Source: Caulobacterales bacterium (lineage in GTDB: Bacteria; Pseudomonadota; Alphaproteobacteria; Caulobacterales; Caulobacteraceae). From it: a stretch of 64,000 nucleotides of DNA. The position numbers and the translations under genes were made by a program. The notes beneath the pieces are model-generated. The model was given only the letters and a program-made list of their open reading frames with translations, was not told the DNA's origin and searched no databases. This document shows, in pieces, positions 39,189-50,150 of this stretch (positions within the stretch are counted from its first letter, which is position 1; every line of letters starts with the position of its first letter). The DNA is taken from contig JAEKKJ010000015.1 in the NCBI GenBank assembly GCA_019510435.1, positions 1-64,000 of the forward strand, in the 5' to 3' direction.

Positions 39189-41240
39189 TCAGAACGTCGC
39201 CGTCACGGCCACCCGCGCCGAACGCGGCTCCAGCGGGTGGACATGCAGGTCCTCGACGCCCTCGGCCGGCTCGCCGCGCAGGCGGTCGGTATAGAGGTAG
39301 TCGGCCGCGTCCTGCCGTGAGTTGAAGACGTTGAAGACGTCGACCTGGACCCGGACCTTGGGCGACAGCTTGTAGCCGAGGTTGAGGTTCACCTCCCGGT
39401 AGCCCGCCGAACGGACCGAGTTGTCGGGGATGAGGGCGTGGCTGCCGAGGTCGCGGACCTCGAGCGCGCCGAACCAGGGCCCGAGGTTGTCCACCAGTAC
39501 GCCAGCCGATCCCACGAAGCTGGGCGCGTCCTCGATGTGGGCGCCGGCCGGGTCGCCGTCGGTATAGCGCGCGCGGCTCAGGGCTACGTTGGCGTTGAGT
39601 TCGATCCAGCGGTAGGGCCGGTACTGGGCGCTCAGCTCCAGGCCGCGGCGGCGGCCGGGGCGCCCCGCTTCGGTCTGGCCCACGTCGGCGTTGTAGGTGA
39701 GCTCGCTGTCGAACGACATCTCGAAGAGCGTGGCGGCGGCCTGCAGGTGCGGGATGGCGTTGCTGCGCACACCGACCTCGTAGCCCTTCGACTGCACCAG
39801 GAACGGCGGGCGGGTGACGCCGCCCACGTCGGAGATCACGCCGGCGCGGATGTCGTTGGAGTGGTAGCCGCGACCGGCGCTCACATAGAGCTCGGTGTTG
39901 GCCCAGGGCCCCAGCACCAGGCTGGCCTTGGGCTGCACCACGCCGTCGCCTTCCGAGCCCGAGACGCCGCCGGTGAGGTTGGTGTCGGCGGCGTGGAAGC
40001 GGTCGGCGCGCAGGCCGACGATGGCGCGGGCGTGGTCGGCCAGCCGCACCGTGGCCTCGCCATAGGCCGAGACGTTCCACTCCCGCACCCGGTCGGCCAC
40101 CAGCATCTCCAGGGTCTGGCGCTGCTCGGCGTGGCGGGCGTCGACGTAGAGGCGGTCGTAGCGGCCCTGGACGCCGAACAGAAGCTCGGTGGGAAGGCCG
40201 GCCAGCTCCGTGGGCAGGCGGTAGGACGCCTCGCCGCCCAGGGTCAGACGGCGGTCGTTCTGGGCGTGCTGGTCGCCGTGCGCCGGATCGTCCAGGAAGT
40301 GGGTGAAGTCGTTGAACAGCTCCAGCTCGTTGCGGATCGCGTAGGCCGCCGCCTCCAGCCGCCCCGGGCCGACGTCGTCGCGCGCCAGCTCCGCGGAGAG
40401 GGAGAAGCGTTCGGCCTTGCCCCCGTCCGAGGGGTCAAGTGTGCCGAACCGGCCGATCAGGCCCTGCTGGATCGCCCGCTGCGGCTGGTCGGTCGTGGCG
40501 CTCCACAGGCCATGATAGTAGAGCGCCGTCACCGCCAGGCCGTTGGCCGTGTCGCCCTGGACCAGCCGGGCGGCCAGGTTGACCTTGCGCAGGTTGTCCG
40601 GGTGGTCCCAGGGCCCGTCCAGGTGCGCCGTCTCCCCCGCCACGATCAGGTGCGCCGCGTTTCCGACCGCAAGCGTCGTGCCGGCGAAAAGCCGCTGGTC
40701 GCCCACCGTCCCGGCGCTGGCGGTCACCCGGGTCGGAAGCTCGCGCACCAGGCCCATGTGGTTGGACCCGACAGACGAGAAGTCGCCCTCGCTGGCGTAG
40801 TAAGGCCCCTTGGTGAACCGCACCCCGGAGGCCAGCTCCGGGATCAGGAAGTTGAGGTCGGTGTAGCCCTGGCCGTGGGCGTGGGTCCGCTCGTTGACCG
40901 GCATGCCGCCCACGAAGGTGGCGAGGTCCGTCCCGTGGTCCAGGTTGAAGCCGCGCAGCAGGTACTGGTTGGCCTTGCCCTCGCCCGAGTGGACGGTGAC
41001 CACCAAGCCCGGGATGGTCTCCAAGAGCTGGCCGACTCGGAACACCGGGCGCTGCTCCAGCTCCTGTTTGGTGACGATACCCTGCGAGGCGGTGGCGGCC
41101 TTGCCCAGCATGTCCACGGTGGAGGCAGTGACGACGACCTCCGAGACCGTGTGGTCCCTTGCCGCGGATGCGTCCTCCGCCCGCGCCGCCTGGCCGATCC
41201 CAAGCGCGCAGAACGCCACAAAACCCCAACGCCAAGACAA
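39189..41240 (-). CDS. TonB-dependent outer-membrane receptor
   Basis: 683 residues. Signal peptide ending AARA, a TonB-box-like segment (HTVSEVVVTAS), plug domain (GQLLETIPGLVVTVHSGEGKANQYLLRGFNLDHGTD), then a 22-strand-type barrel with frequent aromatic ends, closing VAVTATF. It imports a scarce substrate across the outer membrane with TonB energy. A histidine-rich patch (RTHAHGQGY) resembles some metal receptors. The start is a TTG at 41240, since no ATG is in frame. It lies 93 bases downstream of thiG on the same strand, making thiamine or a precursor a candidate substrate, though I find no TPP riboswitch. Confidence 0.88.
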   Translation of the reverse strand: MSWRWGFVAFCALGIGQAARAEDASAARDHTVSEVVVTASTVDMLGKAATASQGIVTKQELEQRPVFRVGQLLETIPGLVVTVHSGEGKANQYLLRGFNLDHGTDLATFVGGMPVNERTHAHGQGYTDLNFLIPELASGVRFTKGPYYASEGDFSSVGSNHMGLVRELPTRVTASAGTVGDQRLFAGTTLAVGNAAHLIVAGETAHLDGPWDHPDNLRKVNLAARLVQGDTANGLAVTALYYHGLWSATTDQPQRAIQQGLIGRFGTLDPSDGGKAERFSLSAELARDDVGPGRLEAAAYAIRNELELFNDFTHFLDDPAHGDQHAQNDRRLTLGGEASYRLPTELAGLPTELLFGVQGRYDRLYVDARHAEQRQTLEMLVADRVREWNVSAYGEATVRLADHARAIVGLRADRFHAADTNLTGGVSGSEGDGVVQPKASLVLGPWANTELYVSAGRGYHSNDIRAGVISDVGGVTRPPFLVQSKGYEVGVRSNAIPHLQAAATLFEMSFDSELTYNADVGQTEAGRPGRRRGLELSAQYRPYRWIELNANVALSRARYTDGDPAGAHIEDAPSFVGSAGVLVDNLGPWFGALEVRDLGSHALIPDNSVRSAGYREVNLNLGYKLSPKVRVQVDVFNVFNSRQDAADYLYTDRLRGEPAEGVEDLHVHPLEPRSARVAVTATF

Positions 41241-41333
41241 ACCGCACAGCCCCCATCCGCTCGGCCTGACCTCTGGGGCTTCGCGGGCCCAGCGGCGCAG
41301 TACGGAACGGTTCCAGGCCCGTTACAGGACGTT

Positions 41334-42122
41334 CTAGATCAGCCCACTGAGTGGCGAGGAGGGGTCGGCGTACTGGCGCCGGGCCATGCGGCCGGCCAGG
41401 TGCGCCTCGCGCCCGGCGATGACCGCATGCTTCATCGCCCGGGCCATGCGGATCGGGTCCTTGGCCTCGGCGATGGCGGTGTTCATCAGCACCGCGTCGC
41501 AGCCCAGCTCCATGGCCAGCACCGCATCCGAGGCGGTGCCGACGCCGGCGTCCACCAGCACGGGCACCTTGGTCTGCTCCAGGATGAGGCCCAGGTTCAG
41601 GACGTTCTGGATGCCGCGTCCCGAGCCGATCGGCGCGGCCGCGGGCATGATGGCGGCGGCGCCGGCGTCCTCCAGCTTCTGGGCGTAGACCGGGTCGTCG
41701 CTGCAGTAGACCATCACCGAGAACCCGTCGGCGATCAGCAGCTTCAGGGCCCGCAGGGTCTCTTCCATGTCGGGCAGGAGGTGCTTGGTGTTGGAGAGCA
41801 CTTCCAGCTTCACCAAGTCCCAGCCTCCGGCTTCGCGCGCCAGGCGCAGGGTGCGCACCGCGTCCTCGCCGGTGAAGCAGCCGGCGGTGTTGGGCAGGAA
41901 GGTGAAGCGGTCCGGCTTCACGTGGTCCACCAGCATCGGCTGGGAGGGGTCGGAGAGGTTCACCCGGCGCAGGGCCACGGTGACGATCTCGGCGCCCGCC
42001 GCCTCCGCCGCGGCGGCGTTCTGAGCATAGTCCTTGTACTTGCCGGTGCCGACGATCAGGCGCGAGCGGAAGGTGCGCCCGGCCACCGACCAGGTGTCTT
42101 CGGTGTGGGTGGACCCGTCCAT
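41334..42122 (-). CDS. thiG: Thiazole synthase
   Basis: 262 residues from the ATG at 42122, one base after the thiS stop. TIM-barrel enzyme that forms the thiazole phosphate of thiamine from deoxyxylulose phosphate, dehydroglycine and ThiS-thiocarboxylate. Conserved features are the Schiff-base lysine in [29 protein letters not shown] and the phosphate site [11 protein letters not shown] with [10 protein letters not shown]. The longer in-frame start at 42137 lies inside thiS. Confidence 0.96.
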   Translation of the reverse strand: MDGSTHTEDTWSVAGRTFRSRLIVGTGKYKDYAQNAAAAEAAGAEIVTVALRRVNLSDPSQPMLVDHVKPDRFTFLPNTAGCFTGEDAVRTLRLAREAGGWDLVKLEVLSNTKHLLPDMEETLRALKLLIADGFSVMVYCSDDPVYAQKLEDAGAAAIMPAAAPIGSGRGIQNVLNLGLILEQTKVPVLVDAGVGTASDAVLAMELGCDAVLMNTAIAEAKDPIRMARAMKHAVIAGREAHLAGRMARRQYADPSSPLSGLI

Positions 42123-42123
42123 G

Positions 42124-42330
42124 TCAGCCGCCTCCAACGAATTGCACGATCTCGATCCGGTCGCCGTCCATCAGCGTCGTGATCCCGTAGGCCGACCGCG
42201 GGACGATCTCCAGATTGCGCTCCACGGCCACCTTCCTGGTGTTCAGGCCGAGCGCCGCCACCAGCTCTGCGAGGCTGGTCGCGCCTTCGAAAGTGCGGGG
42301 TTCGCCATTGATCGTCAGCTGCAAGGACAT
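42124..42330 (-). CDS. thiS: Thiamine biosynthesis sulfur carrier protein ThiS
   Basis: 68-residue ubiquitin-fold sulfur carrier. It starts [11 protein letters not shown] and ends VQFVGGG, the C-terminal Gly-Gly that becomes a thiocarboxylate by ThiF or similar. It is directly upstream of thiG. The remaining thi genes are not in the window. The 86-base divergent region to aroQ has no riboswitch-like TPP consensus. Confidence 0.94.
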   Translation of the reverse strand: MSLQLTINGEPRTFEGATSLAELVAALGLNTRKVAVERNLEIVPRSAYGITTLMDGDRIEIVQFVGGG

Positions 42331-42416
42331 GCTCGTAGGACAGGGCCTCCGGTCGGGTTGCTTGTGGCCTGCGGCCCCGCCCGTTACAAGGGCGCGGAAT
42401 CGAGCGGCGGAGCCGA

Positions 42417-42854
42417 ATGCCGAAACCGATCTATGTGCTGAGCGGCCCCAACCTCAACCTCCTGGGGACCCGCGAGCCCGAGATTTACGGACATCAGACC
42501 CTGGACGACGTGCGTGGCCTCTGCGAGGCGCGGGCGAAGTCGAAGGGTTTTGAAGTCGTGTTCCGCCAATCCAACCATGAGGGCGAGCTCGTGGACTGGA
42601 TCCAGGAGGCCCGCGAGAAAGCCTGCGCCCTCGTGCTGAACCCGGCCGCCTATGGCCACACCTCGATCGCCATCCTGGATGCGCTGAAGATGCTGGCCAT
42701 CCCGATCGTCGAGTGCCACCTCTCGAACCCGGCTGCGCGCGAGGCGTTCCGCCGGAAGACCTATGTGTCGCTGGCCGCCACGGGAGTCGTCTCCGGCTTC
42801 GGCGCGGCGAGCTACGAACTGGCCGTCGAGGCCGCCGCGGGCCTGGCCCGCTAG
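42417..42854 (+). CDS. aroQ: Type II 3-dehydroquinate dehydratase
   Basis: 145 residues. Shikimate pathway, third step. Signature [18 protein letters not shown] contains the catalytic tyrosine and arginine; [12 protein letters not shown] carries the conserved His region, VECHLSN the second histidine. It forms dodecamers in the cytosol. First gene of the aroQ-accB-accC cluster that is common in alphaproteobacteria. Confidence 0.97.
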   Translation: MPKPIYVLSGPNLNLLGTREPEIYGHQTLDDVRGLCEARAKSKGFEVVFRQSNHEGELVDWIQEAREKACALVLNPAAYGHTSIAILDALKMLAIPIVECHLSNPAAREAFRRKTYVSLAATGVVSGFGAASYELAVEAAAGLAR

Positions 42855-42882
42855 TCCAAGACGAAAGAACAAGGGCCGATGC

Positions 42883-43371
42883 ATGGCTAATCCCCCCAAG
42901 GCGCCCGCCGATCCGATCGACGCACGCCTGGTGCGAAAACTGGCCGACATCCTCACCGAGACCGGGCTCTCGGAGATCGAGGTCGAGCACTCCGGCCTGA
43001 AGATCCGGGTGGCCAAGACCCTGACCGCCGCGCCGATGCAGTACGCCGCGCCGGTGGCCCATCAAGCGCCGGCCCCGGTCGCCGCGGCGGCCGCCAGCGC
43101 ACCCGCTGCCGCCGCCGAAGCGCCTGCCGCCCATCGCGGCGATGCGGTGAAGTCGCCGATGGTGGGCACGGTCTACCTGCAGCCCAACCCCGGCTCGCCG
43201 GCGTTCGTGAAGGTGGGCGACACGGTGGAGGCCGGCCAGACCCTGTTCATCGTCGAGGCGATGAAGACCATGAACCCGATCCCGGCCCCGCGCGCCGGCA
43301 AGATCTTGGAGATCCTGATCGAGGACGCCCAGCCGGTGGAGTTCGGCGAACCGCTCGCCATCATCGAGTAG
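42883..43371 (+). CDS. accB: Biotin carboxyl carrier protein of acetyl-CoA carboxylase
   Basis: 162 residues from the ATG at 42883, with AAGGG seven bases upstream. An N-terminal helical domain, an Ala/Pro linker (residues 45-85) and the biotinyl domain with lysine K128 in VEAMKTMN. It carries carboxybiotin between AccC and AccAD in fatty-acid synthesis. A longer frame from 42763 overlaps aroQ and is unlikely. Five bases before accC. Confidence 0.96.
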   Translation: MANPPKAPADPIDARLVRKLADILTETGLSEIEVEHSGLKIRVAKTLTAAPMQYAAPVAHQAPAPVAAAAASAPAAAAEAPAAHRGDAVKSPMVGTVYLQPNPGSPAFVKVGDTVEAGQTLFIVEAMKTMNPIPAPRAGKILEILIEDAQPVEFGEPLAIIE

Positions 43372-43375
43372 GCAG

Positions 43376-44718
<1,343 letters not shown>

Positions 44719-44722
<4 letters not shown>

Positions 44723-46467
44723 CGGACCACCCGCTTCAGGCGGCTGGGCAGCAGCTCGCCGCCGGTGCGCAGGATCGGATAGGCCGAGGCTTCCACCAGA
44801 TGGGAGTTGATGCGCTTCAGGTCGCGTAGCGCGTCGAGGTGCAGCGAGCTGGTCTCCACCGTGTTGGCGTTGCCCATGCGCAGCCGCTCGAAGTGGGCCG
44901 CCACCGCCTCGGTCTCGATGTCGCGGAAGGCGTCCTTTTCGGCCACCAGCGCCCGCGCGGTCGCGGGGTCGCGGTTGAGGAAGAGCGAGCTGGCCAGCCG
45001 CACCGTGCCGACCAGGCGGTCGATCAGGCGCACCAGCTCGGCCTGCCCCTCGGGCGAGAAGCTGACCCCGCGCATCTGGCGTCGCTCGGCCACGCTCAGC
45101 AGGTCGCGGGCAATCAGGTCGCCAGCGTGTTCCAAGTTCGTGGCGAAGGACAGCACCTCGGTCTGGCGCTCGCGGTCGGCCACCGCCTCGCGGTCCTGCG
45201 GGATCGACAGGACATAGGCCTTGATGGCGCTGTTCAGGCCGTCGAGCACATCGTCCAGCTGGCGGGTGGTGGAGATCGGGCCACGGGCGTCGGAGGCCAG
45301 GGCCTCGCGCAGCCCCTTCAGCATCCCCTCCACCGTGTCCGCCATCCGCAGCGCCTCGCGCGTGGCCAGCGCCAGGGCGACCGCAGGCGTCTCGCGGGCA
45401 AGGGGGTCGAGGTAGATCGGCGCGCCGGGCTTGGCGTCCGCAGCCGCGGCGGGCAGCAGCCGGCGCAACAGCTCGGCAAGCCGGCCGACCCAGGGCAGGA
45501 AGGCCGCCGCCAGGATCAGGTTGAACAGGGTGTGGAAGTTGGCCACCGCGCGGCCCGGGTCCGGCCCCAGGCGCGCGGCGTAGGGGGCCGCGAGGCCGAA
45601 GGCGGCCGCGGCCACGGCGACGCCGGCCACACGGCTCAGGAGGTTGCCCAGGGGCAGGCGTCGGCTGGCCGGGTCCGCGGCGATCCCACCCTCCAGCAGC
45701 GGATTGATCGCCGAGCCCAGATTGGCCCCCAGGACCAGGGCGATGCCGGTGTCGACGTCCACCATCCCCTTGGCCGCCAGCGACATGGCCAGCAGCACCG
45801 TGACGACGCTGGAGTGCGCGGCCCAGGTCAGCAGCGCCGCAGCGACCACCAGGGCCGGCATGTAGGCGCCCAGGCCCCGCAGGGCCTCGCTGACGCCGGG
45901 CTGGGCCACCAGCGGACCCAGGAGCGCCAGGAACTGGTGCAGGGCCGTCAGCACCAGCCCCAGCCCGATCAGGACGCGCCCGAAGTCGTGGGCGGCGTCG
46001 CGCCCCCGGCGGAACAGGACCACGCCGGCCAGCACCAGGATCGGGGCCAGCATGGCCACGTCGAACGACAGGGCCTGGACCACCAGGCTGGAGCCCACGT
46101 TGGCGCCCAGCATCACCGCCAGCCCGGGGGCCAGGTCCACCAGGCCGCCGGTGGCGAAGGCGGTGAGCATCAGGGCGGTGGCGGTGCTGCTCTGCAGGGC
46201 CACCGTGACCGCCGCCCCCGCGCCGAACGCGCTGAGGCGGTTGCGCAGCGCCCCGGCCAGGAAGTGCCGCAGCTTGGGGCCGAACGTGCGCTGCACGCCG
46301 GTCTGCACCATGTGCACGCCCCACAGCAGCAGGGCCGCGAAGCCGGCGAGCTCCAGGATCGTCAGCGTGATGTCGATAGCGCCGGCTCCTCTCCAGCCCG
46401 TATTTGCGAACGAAGGGGCGTGGCCTGCAACCCTGGCGTTGCATCGCGGGGATTCGGATGATGTCAT
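44719..46467 (-). CDS. Na+/phosphate cotransporter family protein with PhoU-like domain
   Basis: 582 residues in the longest frame. Repeated membrane segments with the two QSS-like motifs of NptA transporters (ALQSSTATALMLTA and HSSVVTVLLAMS) and GANVGSS/GANLGSA, then a C-terminal PhoU-type helical domain (FATNLEHAGDLIARDLL). It moves phosphate using sodium, or is regulatory. The start is unclear: ATG 46467 lacks a ribosome-binding site and adds 30 residues without family support. A strong GGAGAGGAG (46394-46386) lies eight bases before ATCGACATC (46377), exactly where homologues begin, but no ATG, GTG or TTG is there. Confidence 0.88.
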
Positions 46468-46497
46468 CGATTACAACGAAGGTGCGGGAGGTGAGCG

Positions 46498-48141
46498 ATG
46501 GGGCGAGGCGTGGGACGCCGCGGGGTGCTGGCGGGCGCGGGCCTGGGCGGGCTGATCGCTGCGGCGGCGGGGAGCGCAGCGGTCGCCAAGCCCGGCGGCA
46601 GCGGCGGCGCCTCGAAGCTCTCCACCCCACCCGAGGCGGTCGTCGAGACGCGTTACGGCAAGGTCCGGGGCTGCGTCCGCGACGGGATCTTCGTCTTTAA
46701 GGGCATCCCCTACGGCGGCGACACCGGCGGCGCATCGCGCTTCCTGCCGCCGCAACCGCCCAAGGCCTGGACGGGCGTCCGGTCCGCCCTCGCCTACGGC
46801 CCCTGCTGCCCGCAGGTGGTGCGCGCCGGCTGGCAGTCGCCGGAGACGGCCTTCATCTACGACTGGGACGACGGCTTTCCCGGCGAGGATTGCCTGCGCG
46901 CCAACGTCTGGACGCCGGGGCTTTCCGGCAAGCCGCGGCCGGTGATGTTCTGGATCCACGGCGGCGGCTATGAGGCCGGATCGTCCCAGGAGCTGCCCGC
47001 CTATGACGGCGAGCGGCTGGCGCGGCGTGGCGACGTGGTGGTGGTCTCGGTGAACCACCGGCTGGGGCCGTTCGGCTTCCTCGACCTCTCGGGACTGGGC
47101 GGGGAGCGCTACGGCCTCTCGGCCAACGCCGGCATGCTGGACCTGGTGGCGGCGCTGCAGTGGGTGAAGGCCCATGCGGCCGCGTTCGGCGCCGACCCGG
47201 GCAACGTCACCATCTTCGGCCAGTCGGGCGGCGGGGCGAAGGTCTCCAACCTGATGGCCATGCCGGCCGCCAAGGGCCTGTTCCACAAGGCGATCGTCGA
47301 GAGCGGCTCGCTCCTGGAGATCCAGGACCCGGCCCGCTCGCGCCAGCTGGCCGAGGGCGTAGCCAAGGCGCTGGGCGTCACCGACGTGGCGAAGCTGGCG
47401 CAGGTCCCGGCGGCAGACCTGGTCAATGCCGGAGCCGCAGCCGCCAAGGCCCTGCCCAAGCCGCAGACCGGGCGCATCGACATGGCCTGGCAGCCCACCC
47501 TCGACGGGGCCTCCATCCCGGCCGACGTCTGGGGCGCCGGCGCGCCGGCGATCTCGGCCGACGTCCCGATGATCATCGGCGCCAACCTCAACGAATATGC
47601 GCCCAGCCTGGGCAACCCCGCGCTGGAGGACATGGCCGAGGCCCAGGCGCGCGGCATGGCGGTCGGCATCGCCCACACGCCGCCCGCGGCCTGGGACGCC
47701 CTGAAGGCCGCCTATCCGACGGCCAAGCCGGTGGAGCTGGCCTCGATGGTGATCTCCCTGCGCTTCCGGGCGCCGGCCGTGACCCAGGCCCAGCGCAAGG
47801 CCGCACAGGGGGCAGCCCCGGCCTGGCTCTACCGGTTCGACTTCAATTCCGGCGTCCTGGACGGGCGCGCCCGGGCCTTCCACTGCGCCGAGCTGGCCTA
47901 TGTGTTCGACAACATCGACCGCTGCCTGAACGCCACGACCGGTTCACCGGAGGCGCGGGCGCTAGCGGCGCAGATGTCGGACGCCTGGATCGCCTTCGCT
48001 CGCACCGGCGATCCCAATCACAAGGGCCTGCCGCACTGGCCCGCGGTCACCAAGACCGCGCCCCCCACCATGCTGTTCGACCGGGCCTGCCGGGTCGCCC
48101 AGGACCCCGATCGCGCGGTCCTGGCGGCGCTGCAGACGTGA
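46498..48141 (+). CDS. Type-B carboxylesterase, exported, Tat-like signal
   Basis: 547 residues. The N-terminus has [25 protein letters not shown], a twin-arginine signal with cleavage near AVA. Catalytic Ser243 in FGQSGGGAK, Glu366 in NLNEYAP, His462 in [10 protein letters not shown], and [11 protein letters not shown] as oxyanion loop. It hydrolyses ester, carbamate or amide bonds outside the cytoplasm. Homologues include p-nitrobenzyl esterases and pyrethroid hydrolases; the substrate is open. Divergent from the Na/Pi gene. Both genes interrupt the usual accC-aat order. Confidence 0.92.
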   Translation: MGRGVGRRGVLAGAGLGGLIAAAAGSAAVAKPGGSGGASKLSTPPEAVVETRYGKVRGCVRDGIFVFKGIPYGGDTGGASRFLPPQPPKAWTGVRSALAYGPCCPQVVRAGWQSPETAFIYDWDDGFPGEDCLRANVWTPGLSGKPRPVMFWIHGGGYEAGSSQELPAYDGERLARRGDVVVVSVNHRLGPFGFLDLSGLGGERYGLSANAGMLDLVAALQWVKAHAAAFGADPGNVTIFGQSGGGAKVSNLMAMPAAKGLFHKAIVESGSLLEIQDPARSRQLAEGVAKALGVTDVAKLAQVPAADLVNAGAAAAKALPKPQTGRIDMAWQPTLDGASIPADVWGAGAPAISADVPMIIGANLNEYAPSLGNPALEDMAEAQARGMAVGIAHTPPAAWDALKAAYPTAKPVELASMVISLRFRAPAVTQAQRKAAQGAAPAWLYRFDFNSGVLDGRARAFHCAELAYVFDNIDRCLNATTGSPEARALAAQMSDAWIAFARTGDPNHKGLPHWPAVTKTAPPTMLFDRACRVAQDPDRAVLAALQT

Positions 48142-48208
48142 GGCTACGCCGGCGGTCCTCGCCACGGCGCTTCTGCCCGCGCCCGGAGATGCGCTAGACC
48201 CAAGGCGC

Positions 48209-49015
48209 ATGGCCGCCTTCGACGCCCGCGACCTTCTGGACTGCTACGCCCGCGGGGTCTTCCCGATGGCGGACGCGCGCGAGGACGCCCGGGTCTTCCT
48301 GATCGACCCGGAGCGGCGCGGCGTGATCCCGCTGGACGGCTTCCACGTCCCGCGCCGGCTGGCCCGCACGGTGCGCGGCGACCCGTTCGAGATCCGGCTC
48401 GACACGGCCTTTCACCAGGTGGTGCTGGCCTGCGCCGCCGCCGGCCCGGGCCGCACGGAGACCTGGATCAACCGTCCCATTGAGCGGCTGTACCTGCAGC
48501 TCCACAAGCTGGGCCACGCCCACAGCCTCGAGTGCTGGCAGGACGGCGAACTGGTCGGCGGGCTCTATGGTGTGTCGCTGAAGGGCGCGTTCTTCGGGGA
48601 GAGCATGTTCTCGCGGCGCCGGGACGCCTCGAAGGTGGCCCTGGTCCACCTGGTGGCGCGGCTGATCGGCGGCGGCTACCGGCTGCTCGACGCCCAGTTC
48701 ATGACCGAGCACCTGAGCCAGTTCGGCGCCCTGGAGATCGGCCGGGCGGAGTATCACCGCCGCCTGGCCGAGGCCCTGGCTGCGGAGGCCGACTTCTACG
48801 GGCTGGTCGGCGGCGAGTCCGGCGCCGACTTGGGCTCGGCGGGGACAGGCGCCTTGGCCGGCGGGACGACCGAAGGCGTCTTGGCCGGCGGCGCTGGCGG
48901 CGGCAGGTCCAGCAGCTTGGGCTCGGCGGCCGCCGGCTTGGGCGCCGCGGGCTTGGTGGCGACCACCGGCGTCAGCGGCGCCTTGGCCCTGCAGCTGATC
49001 GCCCAGGCGTCGTAG
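48209..49015 (+). CDS. aat: Leucyl/phenylalanyl-tRNA-protein transferase, with aberrant C-terminal tail
   Basis: The first about 205 residues are a complete Aat: [71 protein letters not shown]. It adds Leu or Phe to N-terminal Lys/Arg proteins for the N-degron pathway. Instead of stopping after AEADFYG the frame continues for about 60 Gly/Ala/Ser-rich residues to 49015, which is simply the other strand of the DUF2155 gene. The tail overlaps that gene by 220 bases. Most likely the original stop was lost and the tail is neutral. Confidence 0.9.
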   Translation: MAAFDARDLLDCYARGVFPMADAREDARVFLIDPERRGVIPLDGFHVPRRLARTVRGDPFEIRLDTAFHQVVLACAAAGPGRTETWINRPIERLYLQLHKLGHAHSLECWQDGELVGGLYGVSLKGAFFGESMFSRRRDASKVALVHLVARLIGGGYRLLDAQFMTEHLSQFGALEIGRAEYHRRLAEALAAEADFYGLVGGESGADLGSAGTGALAGGTTEGVLAGGAGGGRSSSLGSAAAGLGAAGLVATTGVSGALALQLIAQAS

Positions 49016-49560
49016 GTGGCGTGCTGCAGCGGGTTCAGGCCCGGCGAGGAGGCGTACATCCAGCCGCGGAAGGCGTTCTTGGCCGGCGGGCTCGGACGGC
49101 CGGGCTGCGGCCGCGGCTGGCTGTCGATGGTGAGATAGACGATCGAGTCGTCGATCGGCTCGTCCGGCGCGGCGCGCTCGCAGGCGCGGACGGTGAAGAT
49201 CAGCCCCTTCCAGCGTACCGGCTGGTTCACCGGCGCCTCGAACATCAGGGTCTCGGCCGTCACCTTGTCCAGCGCCTGCAGCACCGCGATGTCGTAGCGG
49301 GTGCGGTGCAGGGGCTCCGGCGGCGGCGTCGGGGCGGCGGGCTTCGCGGGCGCGGGCGGCGCCAGATCCTTGGCTTCCGGCGCAGGCGCAGGGGTCGGCG
49401 CAGGTCCGCCAGCGACCGCGGGCGCGGCCTCCTCGGGCGGCAGGATCTTGGCCGCATCCGGCGGCGGCGGGGTCTGGGCGCCCGCGATTCCCGCGAGCGC
49501 GGCCAGCGACACCCCGAGGGCGGCGCGGCGAAGGATCAGCGGCGAACGGCGCAGGCGCAT
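48796..49560 (-). CDS. DUF2155 protein, exported, with Pro/Ala-rich ends
   Basis: 254 residues from the ATG at 49560, two bases after the NDUFA12 stop. Signal peptide ([15 protein letters not shown]), a Pro/Ala linker, then the DUF2155 core: [33 protein letters not shown] and [13 protein letters not shown], ending DAWAISC. A Pro/Lys/Ala tail of about 70 residues follows and overlaps aat. The family is alphaproteobacterial and periplasmic, sometimes linked to complex I neighbours, with unknown function. Confidence 0.85.
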   Translation of the reverse strand: MRLRRSPLILRRAALGVSLAALAGIAGAQTPPPPDAAKILPPEEAAPAVAGGPAPTPAPAPEAKDLAPPAPAKPAAPTPPPEPLHRTRYDIAVLQALDKVTAETLMFEAPVNQPVRWKGLIFTVRACERAAPDEPIDDSIVYLTIDSQPRPQPGRPSPPAKNAFRGWMYASSPGLNPLQHATYDAWAISCRAKAPLTPVVATKPAAPKPAAAEPKLLDLPPPAPPAKTPSVVPPAKAPVPAEPKSAPDSPPTSP

Positions 49561-49562
49561 GC

Positions 49563-49967
49563 CTATTCGGGCGTCCACGCCTCGTAGTCGCCGGTGGCGC
49601 GCTGACGCTCGCCGCCGCGGGCGATCGCGCCCTGGGGCCGGCGGGCATAGATGGTGCCGGTCAGGTTCGGCATGTGGTCCTTCTCCCAGGCCCTGCGGAG
49701 CAGCGGCGCCTCGGTCGGCGGCTCGTCGAAGGTGTAGTGCAGCCAGCCGTGCCAGTCGGGCGTCACCTTCGAGGCGTCGGCATAGCCGTTGTAGACCACC
49801 CAGCGGCGCTTGCGGCCACGGTCGTAGCTGTCGCGGTCGTCCCGGGCCTCGTAGTAGCGGTTGCCCAGCTCGTCCTGGCCCACGAAGCGGCCGCGGCGGG
49901 CGACGGTGAAATGGATGCCGGCGGTGGCGCCGTTCCACCAGGTGAAGATGGTCTTGAGGAGGGACAA
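49563..49967 (-). CDS. NDUFA12-family complex I accessory protein
   Basis: 134 residues of the NDUFA12/B17.2 family: LGNRYYEARDD, RWVVYNGYADASKVTPDWHGWLHY and TFDEPPTEAP. In alphaproteobacteria and mitochondria it attaches to the peripheral arm of NADH:ubiquinone oxidoreductase. The C-terminus is a charged tail. The start at 49967 is ahead of a 183-base divergent region; the gene is followed by DUF2155 in the expected order. Confidence 0.94.
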   Translation of the reverse strand: MSLLKTIFTWWNGATAGIHFTVARRGRFVGQDELGNRYYEARDDRDSYDRGRKRRWVVYNGYADASKVTPDWHGWLHYTFDEPPTEAPLLRRAWEKDHMPNLTGTIYARRPQGAIARGGERQRATGDYEAWTPE

Positions 49968-50051
49968 ATCAGGCTCTTCGGGTCGCGGGATGCGGCCGGA
50001 CTATAGGCGGGGGCCAAAGGAGCGTCCAGCGCCCCGCCGGCGCCGGCCGCA

Positions 50052-50114
50052 CAGCAATATGTTGGGGATCGAATACCCGGCAGACGCAACATCTATTGCG
50101 GCGGCGCGCCGCCG
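50052..50114 (+). promoter_or_regulatory. Region upstream of the NrdJ-like gene: degenerate NrdR-like boxes and palindrome
   Basis: Two 16-base segments starting at 50052 (core AATATGTTG) and 50086 (core CTATTGCG) each match about 10 of 16 positions of the NrdR box consensus, as I remember it, with start-to-start spacing of 34. Tandem NrdR boxes usually lie about 31 apart. A perfect 16-base palindrome CGGCGGCGCGCCGCCG (50099-50114) follows. The matches are weak. Confidence 0.2.
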
Positions 50115-50150
50115 ACGCCTAGGCTCACGCGGGTCAGGGAGTCGGGCCGC

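Noticed and set aside
41241..42416. TPP riboswitch around thiS-thiG or the TonB receptor
   Set aside because: Searched by eye for CTGAGA and ACCTGATCTGG-type motifs on the minus strand and found none.
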